From positions 50,736,753-50,800,752 of the forward strand of contig OY754469.1 of assembly GCA_963575645.1 (NCBI GenBank): a stretch of DNA of 64,000 nt, given 5' to 3'. Of this stretch, positions 50,611-62,805 are shown piece by piece. How positions within the stretch are numbered: the first letter of the stretch is position 1; every line of letters starts with the position of its first letter. A program made the position numbers and the translations under genes. The stretch comes from Xanthostigma xanthostigma. Taxonomy: Eukaryota > Arthropoda > Insecta > Raphidioptera > Raphidiidae. The notes below the pieces were generated by a model. It was not told the origin of the DNA and searched no databases. It worked only from the letters and a program-made list of their open reading frames with translations.

Positions 50611-53600
50611 GTAAGTACTTTTTTTTAGCTAAGGTAGGAGCAGATTTACTTAAACTTGGGCACGCAAGTCTCCGTCCGAGGGCGAAACATTTTCGGAAGT
50701 GACTGTCCAGTACGATGAAATTAGCAAATTTTTAAGCTCAAAACCTTCATCATTCAAAACTTATCTGAATACACAGCTTCTCACAGTAGGTATAGTATAA
50801 TTATATTTTTTGGACTGTGATTAACGCAAGATTTGCCGGCGGATTAGTGGGCATAAATGAAGGTTTTGGCGGGAAGCTTAACTTAATGCTCGATCTATGT
50901 TAAGTTAAGGGTATGGTTTAAACATTCCACGGAAAATGTCTATGGATTAGATGAAAGTAAGTTCTCTTTGGATATGAAAACCCCATAATATGTGCTTCAC
51001 GTCAGGGGCGGCGGTTTATATTTTTTCACGGTATGGAGTAAGATAATGATTTGGCCTACTGGTATATATATATTCGTTCGTTCCCTCACACTTCGATAGC
51101 CGCCCTGGGGTGCTCTGAATCGGGAATGTGAACAAAAATTTTTTTGAACTTATATATCGCAGTATATATCTCAGAAAAAAATTATATTTCAAAGTGATTG
51201 AAAAAGGACAATGCCCAGCCCTGCGTACACTGGACATATGAGCAGAATCGAATTTCGGGGACAGTACTGTTGAAAACTTTTTCCAAAAATGTTGGTATGG
51301 AATTCCATAGCACTGCTAATTCAGGGTATGGAGTGCCCTATACCAACCATACCGCAAACGCCGCCCCTGCTCTATACGTCTTGCTGAAAATCAGTTCAAT
51401 AGTTTGTTGATCATAATTTAATATGAAAAATAGTTTTCTTTGTATGGGAGTGCTACGATGGTGCTACCTTAACACGATTGAAACCGGGTACAAAGTAACC
51501 TTGTTATATTTAAAGCTAACCAAATTTAAAGAGATCGAGTCAATTGTAGATTTTTATCAGATGCAATGCTGGATGACAATTCAAAACTGCCATAGTATTA
51601 ATTTATGTGCAATTATTTACACTACTGCCTGATTGATATAGTTCTATGTATATATTTTTGTAATAAAGAAAAGATGGACGACCATTCCTAGGATTGAATC
51701 TGGTCCTATTGCTTTGGCAATAAATAGATCTATTATTATTATTAAAACTTTTGGTCATAAACAGGCGACAGTAGTGAAAGGCTCCGAGGGTATACCTGAC
51801 TAATGACCAAAGAAGTTAATCAATTTCCAACTGTGGAAGATAAATTCCATAAATTACTCTGAAGTTAAATTCGTTTTGTTTAATTAATTATAGGTACCTA
51901 CTATCAGTTTGTAATGTATCTAAATATTACTATTAAATTAATTAAAAAATTGAAATATATACTACAAAATTATTTAATACTTAATGAGATGTAATTCCTG
52001 TAGGTAGATACGTAATATCTGAGGGTTTGAATTTATTTCTTTAAATGACTCCTGCGAATATTTAAAATGCGAGCCCTTAGTAACCAATAGGATAAAAAAG
52101 TTCTACATGAAATAACGTCATATTGTATTCCTACCGTGACATTCAGACCAGAAACCTTTCGTCGTCCAACGAGCGGGATTAAAGACTGTACGGGAGAGTA
52201 ATTTTATATTTAAAACAGTAGGTCTTATTCTTGGGGACAATCACCAACGTAAAAGTACATGTAATCATATTAAGCGGATTTTAACATAAATAACATGTTG
52301 AAAAGTGACAAAATAATTACTACTTACATTGATGTTTTTAACTTTTATGATATAGAATAGTATCAATTAATTCATAAAACAATTCCCGACTGTGTGAGTC
52401 GCCACTGGCGCATAAACTGAAAAAAAAAACTGTTTCAGTGAAAGGCTTACCTTGACACGTTTACCTAAACGAAGTGCGAACTTTATCGTTCCTATTTCCT
52501 TGTGCATGTCCAATGCCCATGCCTAATAAGTGTGTAATTTATTACTCTATCACGTTTAATATTTAATAATAACAATAAACCTATGCAATATTATTGTTGC
52601 ACATAGACAGTTATAAATGGCACAGGAAGCCTGAAAACATTAACTGGGAGAAAAAAAACATATCAAAAATTTAGTCAGTTAATGAAACTGATACCTACAT
52701 AAACAATCGGTTGAAATGTTCCTTATTTTGGCAGCTGTTTGGACTCGTCACAAAGACTGTTATTCAGATGAAGTAGGTGAAGTGTAACTTCAACTTTCGT
52801 TTATTTTTTATACATTATTCTAATAAATAAATTTTGTAATTATTATTCGAGTCCTAAAAAAAAGTAGCAATACGTTTAAAGTATATACCGCGCAAAAATA
52901 TGTAAAATTATCACTAAATTAGCGTACCACGTCTTACATCAACAGAGATTCTATGAGATGACATGTCTAATTCCTCCCATAAAATTGAGGGTGGCTGTAT
53001 GAGAAATTAGTGCGAGTAGCGTTGAACCTTTGTTTACATTCTGTTAGTTGAATGAATACCTACATATTTACATGGCATATAAACAATTATCTGAAAAAAT
53101 TACATTTTATGTACATCCTTTTTTTTATTAATCAACAATAAATATTTTTATACAAAAATAATGTATCATCAAAATATTTATCTTTAAACAAAATAATTTT
53201 TTAATGTTTTTTTTTCTGGTTTAATTACACCACAATCAAGTCATTATACTGTCAATGTTTGTAGAAAGCATTAACAATTCACAAGAAAACTATATCACAA
53301 TATTTTCTCAACATGATCAATAAATTATCTTTTTTACGGTCAATAGTCAGTATGATACACAGAAGGTAAAAACATAAATTTTACGATTCTGCCATTCACA
53401 ATTTATTGCTATTTAGTATCTAGAAAACAAGAAAATGAGATTAGATCAGAAAATAGGTCAAATACAAACTAATCCACAATGAATTTAAAATATGTACAAG
53501 CAATTCATAACGACTTTAATTCAATTGCGCAATTACGTATAATAGTACCCATGTGCAAAATTGCAGTTGGTCTATTTTCTGATTAACACTTTCTACAACT

Positions 53601-54805
53601 AGAAATATTTTTAATATTCTATTTCTGTATATAGTTATGGCTTTAAGAAAATGTTGATGCAACAATCTTCTAACTATTTATAATTTAAGAATTATTTACC
53701 TTTTTTACGCTCGTTTTTTAAAATAAAACAGTACAGTAGAGTCTAAAATTAAAATTAAAAGAGTATAAAAGCCAAAATTAAACACAAGGAATCAATGAAA
53801 AAATGTAACATAATGTAACTCTGCTTCATGATCTAAAGAACATAAATAAAACTATATGACACAGAATAACCTAAGTTCGGCTTCAAGGGCAGTTAAGATT
53901 GCAGTTCTTCGTAGAATTATAGCTTTTCATGAGTATCAAACGAATTCCGGAATTAAAACAAGTCTCTGAATTTAAGATTTGGACGTACAGAAGACTGATA
54001 AAATATTATTCATTTATTGCAAAAATTGCATTATGCGCAATGCGCATACACCACTCAAACTGTGTACATATGGATAGATCCTTAGTTCGATTTATTCAAT
54101 AGAAAAAGTGCCCAGGGTTCATGATTTTTTTTATACACAAACTGAATAATATGATAAAAACGGAAAAGAAATTAAATTCAAAACTTCAAATCAACAAACT
54201 GAAATTAAAAATTTTCAAAATACTTGGGATGTAGGTATTTCTTATCACCAACAGCAATTTTACACCTACCTATAATATGGATAAATCAAAAGTTACTTCT
54301 GTAATGTGATATTGCATAAGCTCACAAATTATTTCGATTGTGTATTTATTATTTTTCAAATAAAATTCTGTTTGGTAAATTATAATTAGTTCGAAATTTT
54401 AATTAGAAATAAACAAAAAGTTATAAGGTGACTTTTGTTTCTGTTAAAAAATACGAGGTTCGTATCGGCAAAAAAATGTTAACAATATGAAAATGCATCT
54501 AGGTTTTTATCTTTTGGTAATGAAAATTAATAGTTTTTATTGCAAAAAGTCGCTACTGTTTCAGGAAACCTTACGGACGGATTTTTGTATACAATTGATT
54601 TAAAACTAAGTACCTATATTATGTCAGATAGGAAAATCACATAATTCTTAAATAAACATTAATTTTTCTTAGTTATTTATTCACTTGGATTTTAAAGGAA
54701 CTTATTTAAAATGATTTAAATAACTACATTAACGATAATTAATATTTACAACACATTTTACGGCAGTAACACTTAGTCTTCTTAATGAGTTTAAGTTTGT
54801 GCCAC
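50611..54805. other. no gene seen downstream of the CDC73 relic
   Basis: I looked for later CDC73 exons and found none. 51660-51780 is a retroposon-like scrap with an ATT run. Otherwise AT-rich. Confidence 0.5.
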
Positions 54806-54811
54806 TTTATT
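54806..54811 (-). promoter_or_regulatory. candidate polyadenylation signal of tsl
   Basis: TTTATT on the + strand reads AATAAA in the gene direction, 67 nt past the tsl stop codon. It is the first exact match after the stop. Confidence 0.55.
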
Positions 54812-54877
54812 AAATTATTGTGCAATCATTTATATCAGTCCAAATATATTTTAAAATAATAATTGACTACATTTTGA

Positions 54878-55273
54878 TCACATATTCACTTCCCACAATT
54901 TTAAATAATTATCTAACACTTCGTGAAACCACTGTCTTTTAGCCGGATCTTTGAAGGCCGGCGATAAAGTTCTAAGATCAATTTGAAGCAATGCTTCGTT
55001 ACCTAAAAGTTCGTTGAGTGATCTAAGTAATGCTGCGTTGCCATGGAGCTTCAATAAGCTCGCATAGGTGAAGATGTAATAGTGAACTCGAAGCTTGGCC
55101 GAAGCCCACGCTTCCATCGTTTGGTTTCCGCTCGCCACTTTGATTTGACCCATGTGCTCGGCAAACCAAGGCGAGAAATAATTGGATAATTCGTTACTCG
55201 AAAGGTCGGCGACTCCTTGGGTCTTTAATCGCTCCTTAATACGATTATATACTTTCTTCGTGTAAACAAATAC
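54878..55273 (-). CDS. tsl: tsl exon 3: C-terminal part
   Basis: The acceptor tttctttttgcag precedes GTATTTGTT. Residues 224-354 begin VFVYTKKVYNRIKERLKTQG and follow the family's post-MACPF region: YFSPWFAEHMGQI, SGNQTMEAWASAKLRVHYY, then a helical tail (LLKLHGNAALLRSLNELLGN) and the end LDNYLKLWEVNM-stop. A TTTATT on the + strand (AATAAA on the minus strand) at 54806-54811, 67 nt after the stop, is the probable polyadenylation signal. Confidence 0.95.
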   Translation of the reverse strand, partial: VFVYTKKVYNRIKERLKTQGVADLSSNELSNYFSPWFAEHMGQIKVASGNQTMEAWASAKLRVHYYIFTYASLLKLHGNAALLRSLNELLGNEALLQIDLRTLSPAFKDPAKRQWFHEVLDNYLKLWEVNM

Positions 55274-58200
55274 CTGCAAAAAGAAACATTACTTATATTA
55301 AGCATTGCACAAATGCCATACAGTTCAAAATAGAGTTCGACTGCGAACCGAAGAAAAACATTTTCAACCAATTGCAGGCTACAAGGATCGTTCCAACTTC
55401 AAAAATATTGACTTTTGACGTATATAATATAATAAAAAATATAACATTTCTGTTAACGCGTCCGCGACTCCGCTGACGCAGGTAACAAAGAGAGATGCTG
55501 TGATTAATAGCTATAGTCAACAATCGACCTTTAAAAGCAAAACAAAATTGTTTTAAAAAATTACAATTTCTAATCAACATTCTTTTAGTTTAAATAACGA
55601 AGGCCGACTATATTTTATTAAAACGACAGTTTTTAAACACCCAATCTGCATTACCTATATGCTTATACATTTGTTTAATGAATTATAAATAACGCAACAT
55701 AAAATGGAAATGTTTTATGAGTAAATAAAACTTGAAATTTGGTGACGCATAAGACAACAGCGTTTTTTTTAATACGTAAATTTTTGTTTTTGAATTCAAG
55801 AAACACAAACTTACTAAACTGTCTTACTCTAAAAATTGTAGAAATGAAATTGATGAATAAATCGTTTCGTTAAAATATTTCAAACATTTAATTGGGTTAT
55901 TGTCGATAAATAAAAAAATAGATGATGAATTGTACACTTATTGGATCCCCGCTTTGGGTCGACTCGACAATAATAATGCCTTTCAACTTCCAGGTTGGAT
56001 TTATCAATAGACGTCAGATATCTATAAATTGTTTCGCTGAATTATTGTTTCGGAAATAGATCCATCAATTCTCGAATCTCAAGTGATGCTAGTATAAACA
56101 CACATGCAGAGAGAGAGAGAGAGAGACGAAAATACGAAAAATACATTTCCCCGTCCAACCATTAACAGAATATCCAAAACAAAACCTCACAGGAAAACAA
56201 AATTTCAGCCTGAGGTTTCGCTACTATTGCTTATATAATAGTGTTACTTATATCAACATCGGGCTGTATAGTTTAGGTGTAAGTACCTACTGTATTTTTT
56301 ATGGTACCTAGTATACTGCAAATCTTAATTATTCGCAATTAAATATACCTACTTAATATAATTATATCAGATTGTTACAATATTTACTGAACAACCAATT
56401 ATTTCCTGCAGAATTAGCATACTACATAATAACAAATAAATAGCAAAATATTACATTACCTGTAATTTACAATATGAAGTGATTATTTATTAAATTTATT
56501 TGATCTTGACCTTTAAATTAAATGAATATTTTCTGTATACAGGTTTATTTATTATCCCTTCGAAATTGTTGGTAAAGTAATTATTATGTATTTATAATAG
56601 TGGTAAACATATAAGAAATTATAGGATACTCTACGTAAGTATATTATACATCATTTTATTACTCGATTAATTTATTAATAATGATCTTGCACTATATTAT
56701 TTTCATGACTATCATAATATGCATCGTGATAGCATTTACAAGTAGGTATGCCTTTTGAAAAAATAACAGCGTGAACGAAACCTTAACCCTGAAAATACCT
56801 ATAGGTATTATAACCACGAAATTATAACATTTGACACAGTTCTCATTTATATAACAAAAGGTAATCTGATATTAAGTCCTCTAATTCCACGAGGAGAAGT
56901 AATATTACTATAATATAAGCAGGGAAAAACGAAATTTCTCCAGAAAAAGTCACAAAAGAAAACTGTATTCATAAAAAAATAGTCAATAGTCGAAACATTC
57001 CCAAAAATTAAGAACTGCGAAAATACCAAGGGGGTTAATTTCAAATTCCACGGTTCATATTCGGTCTTCATCAGAACCAGACAGATCCTGGCATCAGATC
57101 ATCATAGCACCTAGAGACGTTGACGAAGCGTTTGGAATTTCAGGATCAATAATAATAATTAATAAAAACTCAAGACGCACCAAATCAAAGAATTTAAATG
57201 TTATTTTCGTAACATTGTAGAATCCAAAGAATGGACTATGGAGACGAATCTGACTAGCATTTTGAATGTAACATTCAACAATAATTCTGACATTATTGCG
57301 ACGGTTCAAGAAATGTTTTATAAAAATAAAAGTATAGCAAAGCCTCGATTATCCCATACATCATTTGTTTGTGTGGGCTATAGTATAAATCTGTATCTCA
57401 CAAATTATGCTTGTAATTTATTTTTAAAAGTTTTGTTAAAAACGTGACACTTTAATTGAGAAAAAAGAGAGTCATTCACGTGAACAAAAACTCGAAAGTT
57501 TTAAAAGGATTAATGCCCTTCCACAACTAAAACAAACTTATACAGTTCTTTCTGTATTATCTGATCATCCGTTGGTCCCTGATAAATGAGACTTCATACT
57601 CACCTATATAATAAAAAAATAAAATCGTATTTTCCCACCTGATATAGTGAATTCCCTGTAACATAGGATGCAATGTAATGAGATCCAAATTTTCTAATAA
57701 ACTGAACAACACTGGGTGTATCACCAATCACAACATTTTCTATTTCTTCCGCAACACTATCAGTCAACCGCGAATTGTCAGGTAAAGGGTTGATTTTAAC
57801 ACTATCTCTGAACCGGGACACTCTCACCAGCACATAACAATGATCGCCGTGTATGAATGAGCTGTTGATTCCTAGATTTCGAGCCATTACTTCTGGCACC
57901 CAGCTTCCAGTAAATGCGCGCCACGGACGCTCCAGGCGTTCAAACGTGAAATCCCGGAAGTACGCCTGAAGGAGTTGACGCAAATTATCACAGAACTCCA
58001 TGTGAAAGTCGCCTTCGAACAGCAACGACTTCTGATTGTTGCTGCGAGGCGACTGCTGGCGACGATCGACCATCAACCGATCGATGTCGCTGAACACGTC
58101 GACGGTCGGCTCTCGGAATATCCACGACGGATCCGTGTCGTTCCGCGGGACCACGCGCATGCTGATACTTAAATATCTGCAAAAAGAAAATTAAAAAAAA

Positions 58201-59635
58201 AAATTGGTTGTCTGTAAAGTCGGTTTACGGACGATAGTTTTACGTGATAACGTCATAAAGAAACATTGATGAACTCTCTGACGCCACGCGAGAAGAGAGA
58301 GAAATGCGTACAAGCCGACGCTTGGGCCGATCGTGCCTCTCTATCGCTTATACCGCGCTCTCGCTTGCACGCTCAGGCTCAGGCGGAACGTGACACTTTT
58401 TCGTGCGTGCAGCCGGTGTTTCATCAATTTATAAGACGTTATGACGTCAAAATCAATGCGATATGTTTATATGTGTATTTTTTTCGTCTCGGTCCAGTCA
58501 GCGCGTTTCAAATGTCGAGAACAAAGAAAATCACACAATAAACCAAACGGAGATCAACTGCCGAAGTTTTTTTCCAAGTACTACGTATATAATTATTAGC
58601 TGAAACAGATGCCTTGAAAAAAAAATACTAGAGTAATCCGTGCGCTTCTATTACTTATCTAAAAGAACAATTCTCTATCCTATATGAAATTTTGATGTTG
58701 ATTGCTCCATTTCTTTTAGTTAAAAAATTAAAACAAAACAATATTAAACATCTTTCTGACAATTTTAGTATCGTGGTCAACAATAACTGGAACAATATAA
58801 GAACAAAAAAAGACGATCTGTTATACAATCAAACATTATACAAAAAGTAAAACTGGTTCGTGTAATATATATTATATAGATAAACATTAATGTGGTTTCC
58901 AGAAATAGGAACAAAACATAATAAACCTAGACTGGGTAAGTATGTAACTATGTACAATAATTGTACAATGTTGCTGCTTGTTATAAAAGCTGTAGTCGAC
59001 GATTACTCGTGTCACTTTTTTAAAGCTTTTATTTATATACATTTATTTTACTAAACCTATACTATACAGGGCTGGCCTAGCAAGCCTGACACGCCGGGTG
59101 AGATTTGTTGCCCCCCTCTATCTTCCAAAATAAAAATTTTTTTTCAATAAGTTAAAGGTTTTCAAATTTGTTTTAGTAATTTTACTAGTCTATGAGAATT
59201 ATTTATTGGATCACCTTACAAAATCTCTTTAGAGCTTTTTGGAAAAATTATGCAGATTGTGATATTATGGCTGTAATTACATATACGTTGATAGAGAGGG
59301 TAAAACAATTTTACACTTTTGATTTTGTGCCGTGTTTTAAAAAATCTAGCCTTTGGCTGCCCCTGCAGACGTAGCGCCCAGCTGGACGGTTCGTCAACCT
59401 GTCCTCTAAAGCCAGTACTGCCAATATAGGTACATAATCCAAGTTCATTATAGTTCAAGATTTTGATATTTTGTGAAAGTCCGTAGGGCATTTAAGTTTC
59501 TTACCCGTAACGACTGAAGATATTGATGGCTCGTCCGGCTGCGAGTGGCGTGGACTCCGATGACGTAGTATTGCTGGCCGCGACGGTCCTGCAGTACGTC
59601 GCCAACAGAAGAAGCACGGCAGCACGACTCCACAT
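54878..59635 (-). CDS. tsl: torso-like (tsl), secreted MACPF-domain protein, complete gene
   Basis: Coding exons 59635-59505 (131 nt), 58176-57639 (538 nt) and 55273-54878 (396 nt) join without shift to give 354 residues plus stop. Drosophila Torso-like is about 353 residues. Residues 1-20 are a signal peptide (MWSRAAVLLLLATYC...AA). Residues 207-211 (FGSHY), followed by IASYVTGNS, are the MACPF signature, with G-N where pore-forming members have G-G. N-glycosylation sequons lie at residues 22, 148 and 273. In flies, Tsl is secreted by follicle cells at the egg poles and is needed to activate the Torso receptor for terminal patterning; it also acts with the PTTH-Torso axis in the prothoracic gland. 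It is not a toxin-like pore former as far as known. A polyadenylation signal AATAAA (as TTTATT on +) lies at 54811-54806. A short repeat element abuts the exon 2 acceptor. Confidence 0.95.
55274..57638 (-). other. tsl intron 2
   Basis: The intron is 2365 nt of AT-rich DNA. It contains a perfect (AG)9 microsatellite at 56108-56126 and a repeat-like fragment around 57050-57130 ('tcttcatcagaaccagac'). The short open frames here have no recognisable content. Confidence 0.75.
56108..56126. repeat. (AG)9 microsatellite in tsl intron 2
   Basis: Perfect dinucleotide run flanked by catgc and cgaaaa. Confidence 0.9.
57639..58176 (-). CDS. tsl: tsl exon 2: bulk of the MACPF domain
   Basis: The acceptor ttttctttttgcag precedes ATATTTAAG and the donor is CAG^gtggga. 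It encodes residues 44-223: MRVVPRNDTDPSWIFREPT, a basic linker, the CDNLRQLLQAYFRDFTFERLERPW block, GSWVPEVM and RNLGINSSFIHGDHCYVLVRVS, and it ends with the MACPF signature KFGSHYIASYVTGNSLYQ. The frame is open throughout. The donor is followed directly by a readable continuation (GKYDFIFLLYR, then stop), so failure to splice would truncate the protein at once. Confidence 0.95.
58177..59504 (-). other. tsl intron 1 with repeat insertions
   Basis: The intron is 1328 nt. It holds a 258-bp copy of the GACGTGATAACG element at 58195-58452, next to the exon 2 acceptor. A degraded repeat fragment lies around 59068-59130 ('gggctggcctag...cgccgggtgag'), and a second one around 59341-59420 ('gctgcccctgcagacg'). 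No other coding potential is seen. Confidence 0.8.
58195..58452 (-). repeat. GACGTGATAACG element, copy E, at the tsl exon 2 acceptor
   Basis: A 258-bp copy in the same direction as tsl, inside intron 1. Its right end (ACAGACAACCAATTTTT in the gene direction) lies about 20-28 nt from the first base of exon 2. Element and intron T-rich tracts therefore merge just before ttttctttttgcag. Confidence 0.9.
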
Positions 59636-59674
59636 TCTGGCGTCGGCGGCGCTGCTTATCGGCGCTCACCGCAC
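59505..59674 (-). CDS. tsl: tsl exon 1: signal peptide and start of mature protein
   Basis: The coding part is 59635-59505. The start was chosen because it opens a signal peptide: MWSR, then a hydrophobic run AAVLLLLATYC, then AA as the probable cleavage site near residue 20. The exon ends SRYG at a donor GG^gtaag. The next exon continues YLSISMRVVPRN, the conserved N-terminal block of Torso-like. The 39 nt before the ATG are preceded by tttgcag, which looks like an acceptor. An upstream non-coding exon is therefore likely, and the transcription start lies above 59674. The exon is GC-rich compared with its surroundings. Confidence 0.88.
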
Positions 59675-60714
59675 CTGCAAATACATTATATTATACCTCA
59701 GTGAAATTGTTTTTGTATCTCTTAACATTGTTTTTCTATGACTTTTTTTACAAAAATGTGCAAATGAACCATTATTATTATTATATTACAGTATTTATGC
59801 TATAACAACTTGGAACAGCTGACATTGTTGGAATTCCATTGTTTATAAAGTGTTGCCATGGTAAAACCATAACTGTTGGGATTTAACGTAAGAGCGAAGT
59901 TCAGGTCATAACGTAATGTCCAATCCGCCATTTTTCATAGATACAGCATGCAAAATGCAATGTGATTATAGTTTTAATTACTGCCAGTAGATGTCGTATC
60001 GTTTTGGGTCAAATTCCAATAGAACTTAATTTTCTTCGAAACATCCCATGAATAGGTCGAGAATAAAAATTTAAAAATTTCAATTTGAACTGTCACGTTT
60101 TAAACAAAGAGTCAATCTTCAAAAGTTGCTAATTAAATAATCGAAAATACAGGTAAAACGATGCTGTGCAAAGGGTCGCCCCTAGCAGGTAGATATATAT
60201 TAGTTTTTGTATTCGTGGAAAAGATGCAGTGATCTTACTTTTATCTACCGCCAAAATATAAAAGCGAAACTCGACAGTTAGAAACCAGAATTTTTGGCCA
60301 CTTTTTATTAAGTAAAATTGGTTTGTGCATTGGTGCCAAACATTACGGTCCACTATGCTAACAGGTCATATATCTATATTTAATATATTATTATTATAGC
60401 GGAACTCAACTGCTCCCCTCAAAGCGCGTACGTCAATGTGTACTGTGTTTCAATTCAATGTAATAAATTATTTAATTTATTTGAGTACTATTTTGCATTG
60501 ACCTACTACATAAATATGTCTACCGCAATTACACAGTATGATCGTTGATCAAGGATAATTAAGTATTTGTTTTTTATCTTTTTAGCAGATGTATAATATT
60601 TTACATTTTGTGACCCGAAACATAAGTACATTATCGTCTATCAATCAAAAGTTGAAAATATACGGGCTTATTGCGCAAGTTTATCAATGCAAAAATATTA
60701 TACTTGTTTGTCAA

Positions 60715-60850
60715 TTAAAAAAAAAAAAACCGGGTCGCAGTGCGAAACCCTGCCGACAATTTAATGTATTTGCTAATATAGGCAGTGTGACTTATGTGAA
60801 CTTAACTTTTTTGTTATTAGATAAAATAAAAAATTTCACCCCTTAATACA
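60715..60850 (+). repeat. 'gtcgcagt-aaaccctgccg' repeat, copy 2
   Basis: An A-run followed by 'ccgggtcgcagtgcgaaacc' and 'ctgccgacaa'. It runs on to 'tttcaccccttaatacatcc', a usual retroposon continuation. Confidence 0.5.
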
Positions 60851-61119
60851 TCCCTTAAAATATTATTTTTTTTCTTAATTTCAATATTACTATAAATTTA
60901 CGATTAAATTCACCCTTCACTAAGTACCTAGGTACATCCATATTCTACAAACTAACGTTTTCATAAAATTTTCAAGTCCGGTCCCTTCGGACCGATTTTA
61001 ATAAAATTTTGGCAGCACATTTTTATCTTAACTATAAATGTGTTAAATTTATTTATATATATATAGATTTCCAAAAATGGTGCTAAAGTTCTTGGAGGTT
61101 ATGAAACGTCGAGAAATAT

Positions 61120-61170
61120 TGGTCCGACCCCTAGGTCCCGTCATCCGACCGACGCCAATAGTGTAAGTGC
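61120..61170 (-). repeat. GGCGTCGGTCGGATGG motif repeat, copy 4 (inverted)
   Basis: Contains 'gtccgacccctaggtcccgt' and 'catccgaccgacgccaatag'. This is the reverse complement of copy 1 across about 48 bp, with few mismatches. Confidence 0.7.
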
Positions 61171-62805
61171 CTTATGACAAATACAGTAAAAAGATAGATG
61201 CTGTCAATATTTATCAACAACCGTTTTCAGACTGAACTTATTTTGTATTAATATAATATCAAACGAAAAAGAAGTTTAAAGATAAGCTCTGAAAGTACTG
61301 AAAAAATATTCTCATTTTCGTTTTCAATTTCATCAAATGCATTGTCTATAGTAAATCCGTTATTTTTCTTGTGCCAAACAAAGAAGAATCCTTATATAAA
61401 TTATTATTTTTACTGACAAAATGGCGAAGGACATTGTCTATAACTGCAGACAGTTTCGTTTGATGATTCTTATCAGTTCACATTTAGGAATTTAAGCGTA
61501 ATAATCTTTTGTGTGATTTTTAATTCACCTCCCAAAAATGTTTGTACCTATGTATTTAATATTTATTAGAAGATAAAGAAACTGTTATTTAGTCAATGGT
61601 CCTTTTTTAAAATGAAAAATCGAAAAATAGATAAGCCGACGAAGGAGATACCTCGCTGAGTTATGCGTTCTTATCAGTGCAATTTGCGAGTAAACTTTAC
61701 TTATTATTTGCGCAGTAGAAAAAATATAGAAGTAAATAAATTTGCCGAAAAAAAAAAATATTATTGCAATTTTAAAACTAAACCGTCTTCCAGCAATTTA
61801 TATTTTTGTACTTTTGAGTGTCACACCGAAATGTGGAAACTAAACTGTTATGACGTAACAAATAATTAGTCAATTATTTGACCTAGCTCCCGTTTTTATT
61901 ATTATTCAATATTCAAACTCAATGTTATTTATTAAACTTGCAATGCATAATACAAATTAATGCAACAATAATTGGAATACACGTCCAATGACCATTGTGT
62001 GAAAATAATTCTTAAAGTGTACGATTCTGGGTTCGATTTTCAATTTGGTTAATTACTTTTTTCGGTTATACACATAGTACTAGTTTATCTTTGTTATCCT
62101 TGCCGTCATTTTATCTTCACAGGTAAGATTTCAGAATATAAAAAAATTAAATAAATTATATCTTGTAGAATATTTGTTGCCACTCATAAAAAATAAATAA
62201 AATATATACCTATTTTGTTTGAATAGTCGTTTAGATACGGAATTTCCGCTTATATCACAATCTTCCCCATTAATAAAAAATAAGAAACACAGAACTTTAA
62301 CACAATAACTTCACTTTAATAAATAATAATTCATATCATATTCTCCACTCAGAATAAAAGATTAATAGTGAACGCACTAAATATGGTGGTAAATAATGAT
62401 CGGTCCACAATATTATAGCAGCGGCGTCAGTCAGCAGGACGGCGCAACACAATCACGACCGCAACTCCTGCTGTGGACTAATACAACTATTACAACAAAT
62501 AAACATTACGAAGACGACAGCCGACAAGCGACGTCGACCTTGTGTCCGCCAGTGTTCTGTGTTGTTCTTGATGAATGCTCGCGCTTTGCCCCACTCTTCG
62601 TTCGAAGTTATGCACACATCGAGAGAACAATTTGACGAAGAACTTGCGAATCCTATAACACCTATCGTCGGTATCGTTTTACACTTTTACACTTTAGTTG
62701 ACAGATTTCGGAAGTTTGGTTACAACATGAATAATAATTTTAAAAAATAATGAAAAAATTACGATCAATCTGCATTCTGCGAACACATATATATCTTCTT
62801 CACAA

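Larger units (their letters stand above)
59675..62805. other. region upstream of tsl
   Basis: AT-rich except 62400-62560, which is GC-richer and could be the tsl promoter or a non-coding first exon, since exon 1 appears to have an acceptor. A box-B-like 'gggttcgattttc' lies at 62028-62040 without a cloverleaf. Confidence 0.35.

Noticed and set aside
50611..54805. Further CDC73 exons downstream of the relic
   Set aside because: Searched by eye for the conserved middle and C-terminal blocks; none was seen, so the duplication appears to stop after exon 3.
58266..58541. 91-codon + strand ORF
   Set aside because: It lies inside copy E of the repeat family; the same frame pieces recur in other copies without conservation of reading frame.
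62010..62045. Possible tRNA ('gggttcgattttc')
   Set aside because: No D arm or acceptor stem can be paired.
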